The notes under the pieces were generated by a model. It was not told the DNA's origin. It did not search any database and saw only the letters and a program-made list of their open reading frames with translations. A stretch of 64,000 bases of DNA from Zygnema cylindricum. Taxonomy: Eukaryota > Streptophyta > Zygnematophyceae > Zygnematales > Zygnemataceae. Below, piece after piece: positions 1-11,143 of this stretch (position 1 is its first letter; each line of letters opens with the position of its first letter). Both the position numbers and the translations under genes were made by a program. The stretch spans positions 1 through 64,000 of the forward strand of contig JBBHKE010002155.1 in assembly GCA_037447655.1 (NCBI GenBank), written 5' to 3'.

Positions 1-836
1 AAGAATCATTGTTGACACGGGGAGTTTATTTGTGCTCAAGTTACCACATATCTCATTTAAAAAAAAAATGGTGAAAAGCGATAAAATTTTAATGTGGCGG
101 ACATATAACCTAATTGACGTTGACGACTGAAGTCAACAAACAAGTTAAGATAGTAGTTATTGATGATAATTTAAATTAAAGGTGAGCCAAATAAAATAGA
201 GGGTTACCTTGGCGATTGCCGATTTTCAATTTCAAAGTGGCAAAATTGTCAAGGACTTTGAGAGGGGAAACGAAGGCGTTGGCATATGAGTAGAGATGTT
301 CCTCTAATATAGAGGAGTGCTCTCCGTTTTTGCGAAATTTGAGGGGATTGTGAACACATTTCCTCTTAAGCAAAAAAACTACATTGCGCATTACTATTAG
401 CAATGTTGTATATCGGTAAATTTATCGTTTTGATAATGTCGATACGAAGAGACCCCTATATGTGGCGCATGGACAAATGAATTTGTTATCGCCGATATAT
501 TAACTCTATTTGGGTTCAAGGGCCTAACGCCAACAAAACAAAAACGCTACTTTACAAATCTATAACTATATTTTGGGTATACATATCCATAGTGGAACCT
601 CTATGGCCTATGTTCACATATCGAAGAAGATATGAGAACAGGTTCGAGCAATGTTGCACCGCATTTATTACTAGAATCAAGTTTGAGTGCGCTTTCCTGC
701 ATCGACGCCATTATCTGACACTTTTTCTGTACTTGTGTACGAAATATCAAGCACTTTTAGTACGAACTACCACATTTGAATAATACACTTATTAATATCC
801 TTTTAAAACAGTGAGATTGACACTAGTTAAATCGTA
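1..836. other. Gene-free flank left of Gypsy-1
   Basis: No convincing gene is visible; open stretches are short and unlike known proteins. At about 404-420 the string TGTTGTATATCGGTAAA resembles the terminal repeat of the hAT-like element at 9686, so a decayed copy of that family probably lies here. The segment near 708-735 (GACGCCATTATCTGACAC) is close to sequence at about 9661-9680, so the flanks share an older dispersed repeat. Confidence 0.5.
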
Positions 837-841
837 CCTGT

Positions 842-1821
842 TGTAACAGGATGTCCTACCTCTTAGAAAATCCCATTACTACATCACATTTCAACCACAC
901 ATTCAACGCATTGGAAAGTTACACATTCACATTGGAAAGCACTCACATAAAGAAATAAACTTTAAATTACAAGAAGCTTTTGTCCATATATCATTAGCTT
1001 GGTCTTTTGCCCTCGTGGCTCAACCCTTCTTATTAAAGTATTTCCACTGCTCTCCACTCTTAAAATAATTCTATCTCTTAACTACTAAAACACTACTTAG
1101 TTTGTAAGAGATTTCAATGCCAAAATGCCAATAATCCAATTTGGTTTTAATCGCTCAAGACCAAGATCAGTCAAAATTTCCACAAAGTTTTTCAAAGGAA
1201 AAGATGTTTACTCTCCTCTTAGACTTCACTATTTATCCATCATTGCCTTGGACCTGCCAGGCCAGAGTTAACGCTCCGTTGAACAGGTTTTACCTGGGCC
1301 AATCATTGATCACCAAGGACTCAGACTGACGAATGCAAAAACGTGTGAAATCTCTTACTAACTACGTAGCATTTCTAACCAATCAAACGCTACGTTTCAC
1401 TACGTAACATTTACGTGCAAAAGTGCGCGCCAAAATAAACGCGACTTCGCACGAACGTGCGTCGCAAATTTGGCACGCGAAACTTCCTACGAAATTCCAT
1501 AAAGTGAAAGTGATGTTTCGTACTAAAATTTGTACGAAACGAACCATCGTGCGTACCAAACGAAATATTGATTTCGTTTGGTACTTTATAATCGTAGGCC
1601 TTAAATTCCATGGCTAGTTTGACCCTTAACTGGTAGCAAAGAAAACCCAATCGTTATTTTGACCTCGCGCTGTCGCCTAAATACACCAATTACAATATCT
1701 TTTAAAATACTACCCCAAATTTGTGCGATTCTTTTGCGGATGTCTATCAAATTTAAAACTCTATTATCGTAACACTTAAATACCCATTTACGAACAAGTT
1801 TGATCCGCTATTAATGTAACA
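842..1821 (-). repeat. 3' LTR of Gypsy-1
   Basis: This 980-bp LTR matches 8136-9113 along its whole length with only scattered substitutions and small indels. It is preceded by the target duplication CCTGT. Short open frames inside it also occur in the partner LTR and are not genes. Confidence 0.93.
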
Positions 1822-1836
1822 TCATACCCTCCTTAT
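1822..1836 (-). other. Polypurine tract of Gypsy-1
   Basis: Read on the minus strand, the bases just before the 3' LTR are AAGGAGGGTATGA, a purine-rich run in the place where plus-strand DNA priming starts in LTR retrotransposons. Confidence 0.6.
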
Positions 1837-1870
1837 TTAAAACTAACCTTAGTTAAAACACATTTCATTC

Positions 1871-2520
1871 TCAAGACGCGACTTTTATATTGTTATCCCT
1901 CCAATACTTTTGTAAAAACTCAGAATTTTTATATTCTAAAGTTATCTCATCTTCTGGCCTTCCTAGATAATGCACTTGCTAGAATATAATATTGTCGACC
2001 TTAAACCGTTAACCAACCCAATTTATTACCCATCTGTGAACCTCAGGTTCTATAATTAATGAGGGATCCAATTCTAATTCTCCTTCGGTTGGTCGAAGAT
2101 TTGCTGGATTCAACTGACTGATGTGTATCACTGGATGAATTTTCGTTGAAGGTGGAAAGTCCAATTTGGCAGCAACTGACGATATCATCTCAATTACAGT
2201 AAATGGTCCGATGTACTTAGGAGCAAATTTCCCCGTAGGATCCGATTGTCCCTCGATCTTACAACCGTAATGAGTTGTCGAAAGCCAAACCTTATCACCT
2301 GCGCTTACCACCCAATCACCCCGTTTCCGGTTAGCATTTAATTCTTGCCTTCTTTATGCCTCCACTAAAGCATCCCGGACTGTTTTCCAAACTGTTTGAA
2401 TGTATTCCCAAAACTCCGTTCCAGAACCCCTTTTCTCTTGAGTGACCTCTGATATTAAGTTTAAAGCTTCTCCTGGTTGGTATCTGTATGCAACTTCAAA
2501 CGGTGAGAATCTGGTACTAG
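1871..2520 (-). pseudogene. Gypsy-1 integrase C-terminus with degraded chromodomain-like tail
   Basis: The open stretch 2009-2311 carries the integrase C-terminal fold typical of Ty3/gypsy elements, with GDKVWLS, KFAPKYIGPFTVIE and the IHPVIHISQL block. After a stop near 2009 another frame reads VHYLGRPEDEITLE and ends at a stop at 1871-1873. That motif resembles the second half of a chromodomain (a hydrophobic strand, then G-[RL]-P-x-[DE]-E-x-T-x-E). In chromoviruses this domain steers integration toward certain chromatin marks. The region is broken by stops and shifts, so no functional protein is made. Confidence 0.65.
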
Positions 2521-2524
2521 CATG

Positions 2525-3790
2525 TTAACAAAGATTGTATGCAAATTCCATTAAAGGCAGTTTAGATTCCCATGTGTTTTGAACTCTACTGCAAACAGTC
2601 CTAAGCATTTCTTCCAGTGTACCGTTCATCCTTTCCGTCTGTCCATCTGTTTGAGGATGATAAGAGGTACTCATTTGTTGTTTAGTGCCTAAATTTAGCT
2701 GCAATTCTTTCCAAAATGCATACGTAATTTTAGAATCCCTATCGCTAACTATAGACAAAGGGACTCCATGATTTTTGACCACGTTGTCAAAATATAACTT
2801 TGCAACATCAACAACTCAATGAGTAGTTTTGCAAGGGATAAAGATTGCCATTTTACTGAATCTATCGACTACGACAATGATATCGTCATTTCTTCTAGAT
2901 GTAGCTGGTAACCTGACAAAAAATTCCATACTGACATATTCCCATGGTCTTTCGAGAATATCTAAATGTTTTAAGAGCCCTCTATGTTTTTGGTTACTAC
3001 GTTTACTCCGTTGAGAAGGGACACAACTTTCCACGAGTTTCGACACCTCCTTTGCCATTCCGGGCCAAAACAATCTACTCTTCAACCGACTAAGAGTTTT
3101 ATCTCGACCTAGATGTCCTAAATGCTCATAGGCTTCCTGTAAAAGTTGTTTTCTTAAGTCTCCCATTTCAAGAAAGCATAATCTATCCCATGTTCGCAAA
3201 TACAGTAAACCATCCTCTATTCTATAGTTTTTGACATGCCTCTCATTCAATGGGTCACAATTCCCTTCCGAAATATTCTTATAAATCACAGCAAAATATC
3301 GACCTTTATCATAACCATTTCTAATAGCATTTAAAAACAATTCATCTCGAACAACCACACTTATTTCAAAATATCTACTTAAAGGATCTGCAACTACATA
3401 TGTCTTTCCAGAAATATGTTTGACATTAAACTTGAAATACGCCAATTTCTGCATCCACCTAACTTGTCTATTAGTCATAATCTGTGCATCACTTAATCTC
3501 TGTAGATAGGACAGTGCCTTATTATCACAGTGAACTGAAAATTCTTTATTATGCAAATAATATCGCCATTTCACCAATGCATGAACTATTGCGAGTAATT
3601 CTTTTTCTTGTGCTGGATAATTCTTTTCAGGATCATTGAATTTCCTAGACTCAAAAGCAATAAGGTGAAAATGTTTGCCAACTTTTTGACTTATGACTGC
3701 AGCTAGACCTTTATCCGATGCATAAGTAGTGATTAGAACTTCAAATTCCCCAACAAGATCAGGATACACCAATGTACGGGCAGAGGTCAA
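2525..3790 (-). pseudogene. Gypsy-1 RNase H and integrase core (broken pol)
   Basis: One 324-codon frame (3790-2816) begins in RNase H, with the SRKFNDPEKNYPAQEKELLA and HCDNKALSYL blocks. It runs on through the H2C2 zinc-binding region (HLGHLGRDKT, FWPGMAKEV) into the integrase core (VVVDRFSKMAIFIP). A second frame (2782-2525) holds IVSDRDSKI and HPQTDGQTERMNGTLEE, the later catalytic blocks. Key positions are altered: the usual first core Asp is Glu in SMEFF, and the last zinc Cys is Ser in CVPSQ. A frameshift separates the two parts. These domains would trim the RNA template and insert the cDNA; here they are relics. Confidence 0.88.
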
Positions 3791-3802
3791 CTTCCCTTTT
3801 AG

Positions 3803-4558
3803 TTACTCAAAAGCTCTCTCCTGATCGATTCCCCACACAAACGTCTCCTTCTCCCGAAGTATATTTGTCAAAGGTGCGGCGATCATAGTGAAGTTATTGA
3901 TAAATTTCCTGTAATAAGTGGCCAATCCCAAAAATGATCTAACTACTGTAACATTAGTGGGTTGCTTCCAATTTTGGATTGTAGTAATTTTGGATGGATC
4001 TGTTTTAACACCTTCCAAAATGACTATGTCCCAAAAATAATTGATCACCTTGAAGAAAACTGGATTTTGACAATTTTCCATATAGTTTTCTTTCCCTTAA
4101 CCTTTCCAACACTTTTCTTAAATGAATTACATGTTGTTTTTTAGATTCGTTGTAAATTAGAATATCATTTATAAATACTTGAACAAACTCATTTATATAA
4201 TCTGAAAAGGGTTGGTTCATTAATCTTTGATAAGTTGACGGTGCATTCGTCAAACCAAATGGCATCACTATCCATTCAAAATGACCGACTCTAGTTTTAA
4301 AAGCACTTTTGTCAACATCTTCGGTTCTAATTGGCACCTCATTAAAGCCACTACGTAGATCAATAAAAAAAAAAAAAATAGCACCTTTAAACGATTTATC
4401 AAATCAGAAATTAAAGGTAAGAGATACATATCCTTCACCGTAATCTTGTCCATACTACGATAGTCGACACACATCCTCAACGTTCCGTCTTTCTTTTTGA
4501 CGAAGAGAACAGGTGTTCCGTACGGTGATTTGCTGGGCTTAATATGTCCCTTCTCCAA
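3803..4558 (-). pseudogene. Gypsy-1 reverse transcriptase (broken)
   Basis: Three overlapping frames carry reverse transcriptase blocks in order: [20 protein letters not shown] and [14 protein letters not shown] (4558-4268), then MPFGLTNAPSTYQRLMN and VFINDILIY (4337-4005), then SFLGLATYYRKFI and KETFVWGIDQERAFE (4081-3803). The catalytic F-x-DD box reads FIND, so the first catalytic Asp has become Asn. A run of A/T at about 4366-4379 marks one frameshift. Confidence 0.88.
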
Positions 4559-4577
4559 AGCTCCTTGATCTGTTTCT

Positions 4578-5046
4578 TTAACTCCTCCTCCTCAAAGAAG
4601 TTATGCTTATAAAATCTTGTGACAGGAGGATTACATCCTTGTTCAAGGTTAATAACATGTTCCGCATCTCGGGAAGGTGGCCCCCTTGAAGGTAAATCAC
4701 TTCGGAAAACATCCTAAAATTCAAAATAAAATCTTTGACGACATCATCAGAAGTATTTATGTCAGTTACAAAATCAGATTTTTGTTTTTCCAGATTTTTA
4801 GTCGTGTCCAATTTAAGAATAAATTCAATGTTAGTGTTTTCTCCCCCCCCCTTCATCTGTAACTGCCTCGGTTACTAATAACAAGAAAGCATGATTTGTT
4901 TTATCTTTTAAGTGCTTTTTAAATTGTTTAGCAGAAATCAAACCTTCCACTCCCAATCTGTTTATGTTATTTATATGATTTCTATACAATTTCATAGATG
5001 ATAAATTTTGCAAAACCTTCCAACCATTTTCAAACTTCACCTTCAA
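4578..5046 (-). pseudogene. Gypsy-1 linker between protease and reverse transcriptase
   Basis: Two overlapping frames (5046-4831 and 4856-4578) lie between the protease and reverse transcriptase. They contain a segment like the pre-RT connector of gypsy polyproteins (around GGHLPEM, near the end). No catalytic motif is visible. Continuity is broken by a frameshift at a C-run near 4844-4853. Confidence 0.5.
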
Positions 5047-5079
5047 GGTGTTAATTTCCCAATTAACTTGAGGATTAAA

Positions 5080-5620
5080 TTAAGTTAACGAAGGCTTTCC
5101 CAAAATTAGTTCTTCACTTCCCAAATTCATTATTTCACAAACAACTTTCATTTTATGACCCTGGATATCAATTTCTATTGTGTCGATTTGTAAGTCTAAT
5201 GTGGATTTATTACCATTTGCCATTTGAACATGTAAAGGTTTTTCCTTTATAACATTAGGAATTTTGTTTTCCTCTAAAAACTTATGTGAGATAAAACTAT
5301 GTGTAGCACCTGAGTCGACCATTACTCTTAACGGTTTTCCTTCTACTAATGACTCAAATCTATGTCATGGTCGACCATTTTGAAAGACAACACAATTCTT
5401 GATAACGAACTATACTTGTAACCATCATTACTTAACTTTCCTAACATAGGTCTGTTGTTAAGAGTTTCATCAAAAGGATTCTTCAAACTATGAAGTGTAG
5501 TTAACATCATAATAAATTCAACTATCCTAGCTTTTCCATTCATTAGCTTGCCCTCCAAAGTTAACTCCGTAACCTTTGGATCTGATCGACTCAACTAAGG
5601 ACTTTCAGCTAGTCTTTTCT
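5080..5620 (-). pseudogene. Gypsy-1 aspartic protease
   Basis: The frame 5322-5080 starts at the active-site motif MVDSGATHSFIS (D-S-G) and ends with LILGKPSL, equivalent to the ILGxPWL block of retroviral-type aspartic proteases. The preceding frame 5594-5346 is the linker that joins it to gag. The solo LTR at 5621-6096 splits this linker from the gag zinc knuckles, so gag and protease are physically separated. Confidence 0.8.
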
Positions 5621-6096
5621 TGTAACATGGTTACAGAATAGGTTGCTGCATATGCGATTCCAAGCAGCGCAGATGCGATGCAGACAAGCGCAGCATAGCA
5701 GCGGAGCAACAAAGTGTAGCGGTATAACAACGTAGCGTAGTAACATAGCAGCACAGCGTAGCAGTATAGCAACGCCGCATAATGTAGATTTGACTACTTT
5801 GTTGTAGAAGACAGTTGGATTGATCGTGGTTGACCGAGAAGGTTTACTTGTACAAAATAATACTACCTAGTTGACAATCACCTGAATAGTTTAAATAGTA
5901 TAGTAGACCTAGTCAATAGCAGACTCTTGAACAGACCTTTACAGCTAGCTTTCAATCTTGTAATCTTCCTTCGGATTAATAAAGCTCAATTCTCCCTTGT
6001 GGATGTTGTGTACCTCTACTAGTGCTACAAGAGAATCTTTGGGGTTATTCCGCTATGCATTTTTGAGTGTGGTGTAAATATCTCGTCCCTTTTATA
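5621..6096 (+). mobile_element. Solo LTR of the Gypsy-2 family inside Gypsy-1
   Basis: The segment starts TGTAACATGGTTACAG and follows the Gypsy-2 LTR (13099-13581) throughout, including the GCAGC/TAGCA-rich stretch, the GGTTGACCG motif, the AATAAAGC box and the TTCCGCTATGCATT end. No internal retrotransposon sequence is attached. Flanks are TTTCT (5616-5620) and TTTCC (6097-6101), a 4 of 5 match consistent with an old target duplication. It is more diverged than the Gypsy-2 LTR pair, so it is an older insertion. Confidence 0.85.
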
Positions 6097-7411
6097 TTTC
6101 CGTTTCCCACCTCCTGGGCTTCGTGCTCGGCTAGGTATAATGCAATATCCTCTTGGAGACCTTCATTAACATCGACTGTTTTGAGATAACCCTTATCTGT
6201 ACAGTCATTAGCGTAATGACCTAGACCTCCGCATTTGAAACAAGTGACAGTCTTTTTGGGTTTTGTGCACTCCCTACTGAAATGTCGTTTCTCTCAACAG
6301 TTATAACAATTAATCTTCTTCAATTGTGCACACTCAAATGCTCTATGACCCCTTTTCTGACAAATAGTGCATGTGGGTATGGTAAAATTAGGTTTTTGAG
6401 CATTAATGCTTGGTTTAAGACTCTTAATGTATCCCTCTCTATTGTTAAATTTGTTTTCTGCATTAACACGCTGTCCCCCTCTTTGATTTACCCTGAAGAT
6501 ATTCTGCCTATTCACCAGACCTGCATTCAAACCCTCTTCCACAAATTCCTCCTTATCCCACTCCGATACTTCATTCAAATTACCCCTGAGTGACCGAGTT
6601 TCTCGATTATACCCCAACTGATCCTCTTATTCCAATGACTGATCCTGTAATTCCTTCAAATTATTAAAAAATTATGTTTCAGTTATGATTTCAGTACAGG
6701 GTTCAGGTAGTTAAAAAAATGCAACTTAGCCATTTTATCAGTCAAACCTATGACATAAATGCTAGATGAGTCAAATTCCACAATATAATCCTTCACCGAT
6801 CTAGTTTGCTTACAGTTCAGCCACTTTTTTTCCATTCAGGATTTATAAGTGACCAACAAGTAACGCGATTTGATCGCGGTTTTAAAAGCCTCCCAATCAA
6901 CATTATCAGGAATTAAGTTAGACCTTCTCTGAGTGGAATACCAAATTTGAGCATCACCTTTTAGACAACTAACAACAAAAGAAGTGTAATCGTCACGATC
7001 ACAATTTTTGGATTCCAAATAATACTCCATATGAAAAATCCAAGCATCCAACTCATCAATCTTCTTTCTATCAAAAGATGGTGCTTGACTAATAGATAAT
7101 TTCATATCTCTTATCCTTTTAGGCATATCATAATCATTCTCCCTAAAACTGGCATTCCTTTTACTACATTAACCTTTTTGGACATTAACATCATTCTTAG
7201 TCTGTATTAAATTAATTAGCTCATCTTATTTCTCATTTGAAACATTTCCATTTTCCTTAGCAATTTTCAATTCACTTTTCAATTTGGAAATTGTTTCATT
7301 TACAGCAACATCATGATTATTAATTCTTTTGACCAATTTCACAGTACGTTTTTTCAAAACATTCAAAGCATTCTCCAATTCACGTTTCCACGCATAGTTT
7401 GCCATTATCAC
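6097..7411 (-). pseudogene. Gypsy-1 gag with three CCHC zinc knuckles (broken)
   Basis: The N-terminal frame (7411-7226) is Lys/Glu-rich and coiled-coil-like. The frame 7126-6836 is a retrotransposon gag domain (FDRKKIDELDAWIFHMEYYL, GDAQIWY). The frame 6617-6294 ends in the zinc knuckle CTICQKRGHRAFEC. Immediately after it CYNC, an in-frame stop, and EKRHFSREC form a second knuckle. A third, CFKCGGLGHYANDC, follows near 6195-6240. Gag would package the element RNA. Several stops and shifts and the solo LTR at its 3' edge make it inactive. Confidence 0.82.
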
Positions 7412-8121
7412 ACAATAAGATTAAACAAAAGAAAGATAGAATATAATCTCCCAAAAAAATTTGCTGCAGATTTGAAGTCCTCGTATTGCTCTAATCCAAG
7501 ACTTATTCTCCTTAACAAATCATTCAAAAAGGACAAAATCTGTGAAATCAAAAAGACATTGGAAGCAAGTTAGTGCCAATTCAATTCTGCAATTTCCTCA
7601 AAATTGAAACAAAAAGGTAAGAATTTCCCCACAAATTTTGCAACAGTAAAATAAAAAGGCAACCAAGGGTAACAATTTAGGGTTTGAAAAGTTTTAAGTC
7701 ATTTTTGGACTCCTTTGCTCTTGAAGGAGTAAAGTGCTCCACTTTCATTCTCCACCATTAGCAAATTTCCCATTTCCCACTACATCCGGATCTTTTGTTC
7801 TATAATCCTCATATCCTCACCATTCATGGCTTCAAGCCCTCCCTCTACACATGAATTATCGCTAGGAGAAGGCAAGTTTGTTTGGCCTCTAGGTAATTGG
7901 AGTGAGTTTCAGCGGTGGCTACACTGCCCACCCCGCCTTAGTCCTTAGGACCTGAGCACGCCCCACATCTAACCAGCGGCCGTTGGCAGTGTGATCACTC
8001 ATTTTCCCTCCAATCCCCAACCACTTCACATTGTGGTTTTACCGACACAAGTTAGAGCACCATCACCGGTCACGGCAATCGATATTCGAGTGAGCAAACT
8101 TCTCCTTGGTTTTTAACCAAA

Positions 8122-8133
8122 ACTTTAATACCA
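8122..8133 (-). other. Primer-binding site of Gypsy-1
   Basis: Two bases inside the 5' LTR, the minus strand reads TGGTATTAAAG. This is a decayed form of TGGTATCAGAG, the complement of the 3' end of initiator tRNA-Met, the usual primer of plant gypsy elements. Confidence 0.55.
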
Positions 8134-8135
8134 TA

Positions 8136-9113
8136 TGTAATAGGATGTCCTACCTCTCGGAAAATCCCATGACTACATCACATTTCAACCACACATTCCA
8201 CAATTGGAAAATTGCACATTCACATTGGAAAGCACTCACATAAAGAAATAAACTTTAAATTAGATTAGCTTCTGTCCACATAACATTAGCTTGGTCTCTC
8301 GCCCTCGTGGCTCAACCCTTCTTATTAAAGTATTTCCACTGCTCTCCACTCTTAAAATAATTCTATCTCTTAACTACTTCAACACTACTTAGTTTGTAAG
8401 AGATTTCAATGCCAAAATGCCAATACTCCAATTTGGTTTTACTCGCTCAAGACCAAGATCAGTCAAAATTTCCACAAAGTTTTCCAAAGGAAAAGAAGTT
8501 TACTCTCCTCTTAGACTTCACTATTTATCCATCATCGGCCTGGACCAGCCACGCCATAGTCATTGCTCCGTTGAACAGGTTTTACCTTGGCGAATCATTG
8601 ATCAACAAGGACTCAGACTGACCAATGCAAAAACGTGTGAAATCTCTTACTAACTACGTAGTATTTCTAACCAATCAAACGATACGTTTCACTACGTAAC
8701 ATTTACGTGCAAAATTGCGCGCCAAACAAAACGCGACTTCGCACGAACGTGCGTCGCAAATTTGCCACGCGAAATTTCCTACGAAATTCCATAAAGTGAA
8801 AGTGACGTTTCATACTAAAATTTGTACGAAACGAACCATCGAGCGTACCAAACGAAATATTGATTTCGTTTGGTACTTTATAATCGTACGCCTTAAATTC
8901 CATGGCTAGTTTGACCCTTAACTGGTAGCAAAGAAAACCCAATCGTTATTTTGACCTCGCGCTGTCGCCTAAATACACCAATTACAATATCTTTTAAAAT
9001 ACGACCCCAAATTTGTGCGATTCTTTTGCGGATGTCTATCAAATTCAAAACTCTATTATCGTAACATTTAAACACCCAATTACGAACAATTTTGATCCGC
9101 TATTACTGTTACA
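8136..9113 (-). repeat. 5' LTR of Gypsy-1
   Basis: This 978-bp copy pairs with 842-1821 and is followed by the target duplication CCTGT at 9114-9118. It would supply the promoter for minus-strand transcription. Confidence 0.93.
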
Positions 9114-9119
9114 CCTGTA

Positions 9120-9342
9120 CAGTACACCGTGTATCGCTACTAGTGTTAATGCGTTTTCGCCAATTAAAACATCTTTTCTCCGTACACACTTGTCAGATCA
9201 TGCATGTGACGGTTGATATTGAAAGCCAAGATTCTCAACTTCCCACTAGCGGTTTCCATGTGACTAGGACTAGTGTGTACATAAAAAGATGTTTTAAGTG
9301 ACGAAAAAAATATTAACACTATTAACGATACACGGAGTATTG
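9120..9342. mobile_element. Pogo/Emigrant-like MITE
   Basis: The left end reads CAGTACACCGTGTATCGC after a TA at 9118-9119. The right end (ATTAACACTATTAACGATAC then ACGGAGTATTG) is its inverted repeat. Ends starting CAGT with a TA duplication are typical of pogo-derived plant MITEs such as Emigrant. No ORF is present. The CCTGT duplication of Gypsy-1 overlaps the left TA. Confidence 0.75.
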
Positions 9343-9685
9343 TTGCGTAAGTTAACAAACATTACTACTAATTCACTTTTAGGTTAGAGGGTCAAAATTT
9401 AGGGGCGCTAAATGAGTGGTATTAAACATGTTTTTGAATGTCAAAAGCGTTTAGCTCCATGATGGACTGTTGGATTTTTTTAGAGGCAAGCAATCGAAAG
9501 GTAAAGAACTCTATTTGCCCGAAAAATGTTTAACGCCAATAAGTAATAACAATGAGCGGTGCAGTACTTGTAATTTTATTTGGTACAGTTTCCCGAGTCT
9601 TAAATCCGATTTAGATTCGATTTTCCCCAGCTATGAATCGAATCTGAAATTTCCTACCTCAACGCCGTTATCTGACACCTTTTTG
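9343..9685. other. Gene-free spacer
   Basis: No gene or structured element is visible. It shares a short block near 9661-9680 (AACGCCGTTATCTGACACC) with the left flank of the window. Confidence 0.5.
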
Positions 9686-10453
9686 TAGTGTTATGTATCG
9701 GTAAGGATTTGCTGATAGCCGATATGGGTAGCCGATTATCGATATATTGGTACGATATATCGTTATCGATGTTATTGCCGATAAATACCCGATATTTATT
9801 AGCTATTATTGGCTATAACACCGATATCACTAGCTATCGGCGATATCTATACGGATCGTACAAATAAATGTACGTCCAGTACACTCAATTGTACATGTTA
9901 TTCCACGGACGCGCCGCGGACCCCCTTCCCTCCGATTTCGGTAAAAAATCGCGATATTTTCTTCATTAATTATAATTTAAGGGGGTTTTACTTGGGTACC
10001 CCTCCCATAATGTACTTTTGACTGTTGTTTTTTTATAAATGGCAGTTAATGGCGGCAGTCTGATAGATTTGTTCGTCTGTTGGTCTGGTTTTCCAAAAAG
10101 TTTGATTTTACAAATTTACAATGTAAAATTTTTTTTCGGTACTATAAGTTCAAAACTAAAAACTATTATTTTAAAATTTTCAACATTTATGTGCCGCGCT
10201 ATCCGTAATAAATTTCAATTAAATAGTGTACGGAACAAATTCTTACACGTGGCATACCATGCTATATAAAGTCAATAATATAATACAGTATATTATAAAG
10301 TACTATTGTATGCATACTATATTTTTTTAAGTTATCGCTGATATGGAATTTGTTGGTCTCGGACCGGTATGTCGAGACCTCTTACCGTTCGATAACCGAT
10401 AGCTAGCGGCATCGGTGTTATCACGATAAATTTTTTACCGATACACAACACTA
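9686..10453. mobile_element. Non-autonomous hAT-like element, copy 1
   Basis: The ends are inverted repeats: TAGTGTTATGTATCGGTAA at the left and TTTACCGATACACAACACTA at the right. The flanking 8-mers CCTTTTTG and CTTTTTCG agree at 6 of 8 positions. The interior is rich in GATATATCG-type palindromes and has no transposase. The copy at 47209 shares these features and has a perfect 8-bp duplication. Confidence 0.75.
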
Positions 10454-10970
10454 CTTTTTCGTACATTTTTGTACCAAAAAACTTTAAAGCTTTATGTATG
10501 GAGTGGGCGCATTCCCTACAACACGCTACAGCAGAGGTCCCAAACTGTTAACCGAAAACGTAACTGACCGTTAACCGAACGCCTGTGCCGAATAGGGAAC
10601 GGTTCGGTTGCCAAATTTGGGGGCCCGGGCGGATTCGGGCGGTTGATTCGCAAAAGAAAAAAAATATCGGTTATGGACGGGTAAGCAAAAAACGAAAAAT
10701 ATGTCCATACCAACATTTTTCTACTGTATAGTGTTGGTATCGTGGGAAGTTATGAGGGAGATGTACCACTATTTTTGTACTTTTTCCGGTACGGGCGAGA
10801 TACGGTTAGTCTCGAGAAATTGAGTTTCGGTTAACTTTTGTTTTCGAAAACGCGTTTCGGGTAACGATTAATAATTTAGGAGCGTGGTACTCAGATTTTG
10901 AAAAAAAAAAACGGTCGGTTTCGGTTATCTATAATTTTGACTTTTGCGACCTCTGCGCTACATTACTGTA
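10454..10970. other. Gene-free spacer
   Basis: AT-rich sequence with TACG-rich words and a GC-rich patch near 10600-10640. I see no gene, RNA or element ends. Confidence 0.45.
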
Positions 10971-11044
10971 CAATTCACCGTGAATCGGTATTAGTGTTAA
11001 CTATAATTACGATGTTAGAGTGAAAATCGGATTCACGGTTACAC
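10971..11044. mobile_element. Very short pogo-like MITE remnant
   Basis: CAATTCACCGTGAATC at the left and GATTCACGGTTACAC at the right form an imperfect inverted repeat flanked by TA on both sides (10969-10970, 11045-11046). At 74 bp it is almost only the two ends. Confidence 0.5.
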
Positions 11045-11143
11045 TATGGGAATCTACATATTCAAAATAATGTTTATGCCGGTTAGTATATTGTGTTGGT
11101 AGCTTGGCTTTAGGTAGTTGATTGTGTTTCCATAGCACGGCTT

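Larger units (their letters stand above)
842..9113 (-). mobile_element. Gypsy-1: full-length Ty3/gypsy chromovirus-like LTR retrotransposon
   Basis: Two near-identical LTRs of about 980 bp in direct orientation bracket gag, protease, reverse transcriptase, RNase H and integrase remnants, all read on the minus strand in the Ty3/gypsy order. LTRs begin TGTAAC and end GTTACA or GTAACA on the plus strand. The flanking 5-mers are identical, CCTGT at 837-841 and at 9114-9118, which proves the element boundaries. Decay is by both stop codons and frameshifts, and a solo LTR of another family has landed in it at 5621-6096, so it cannot move itself. The leader between the first gag codons and the 5' LTR (about 7412-8121) has no ORF. 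Confidence 0.95.
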
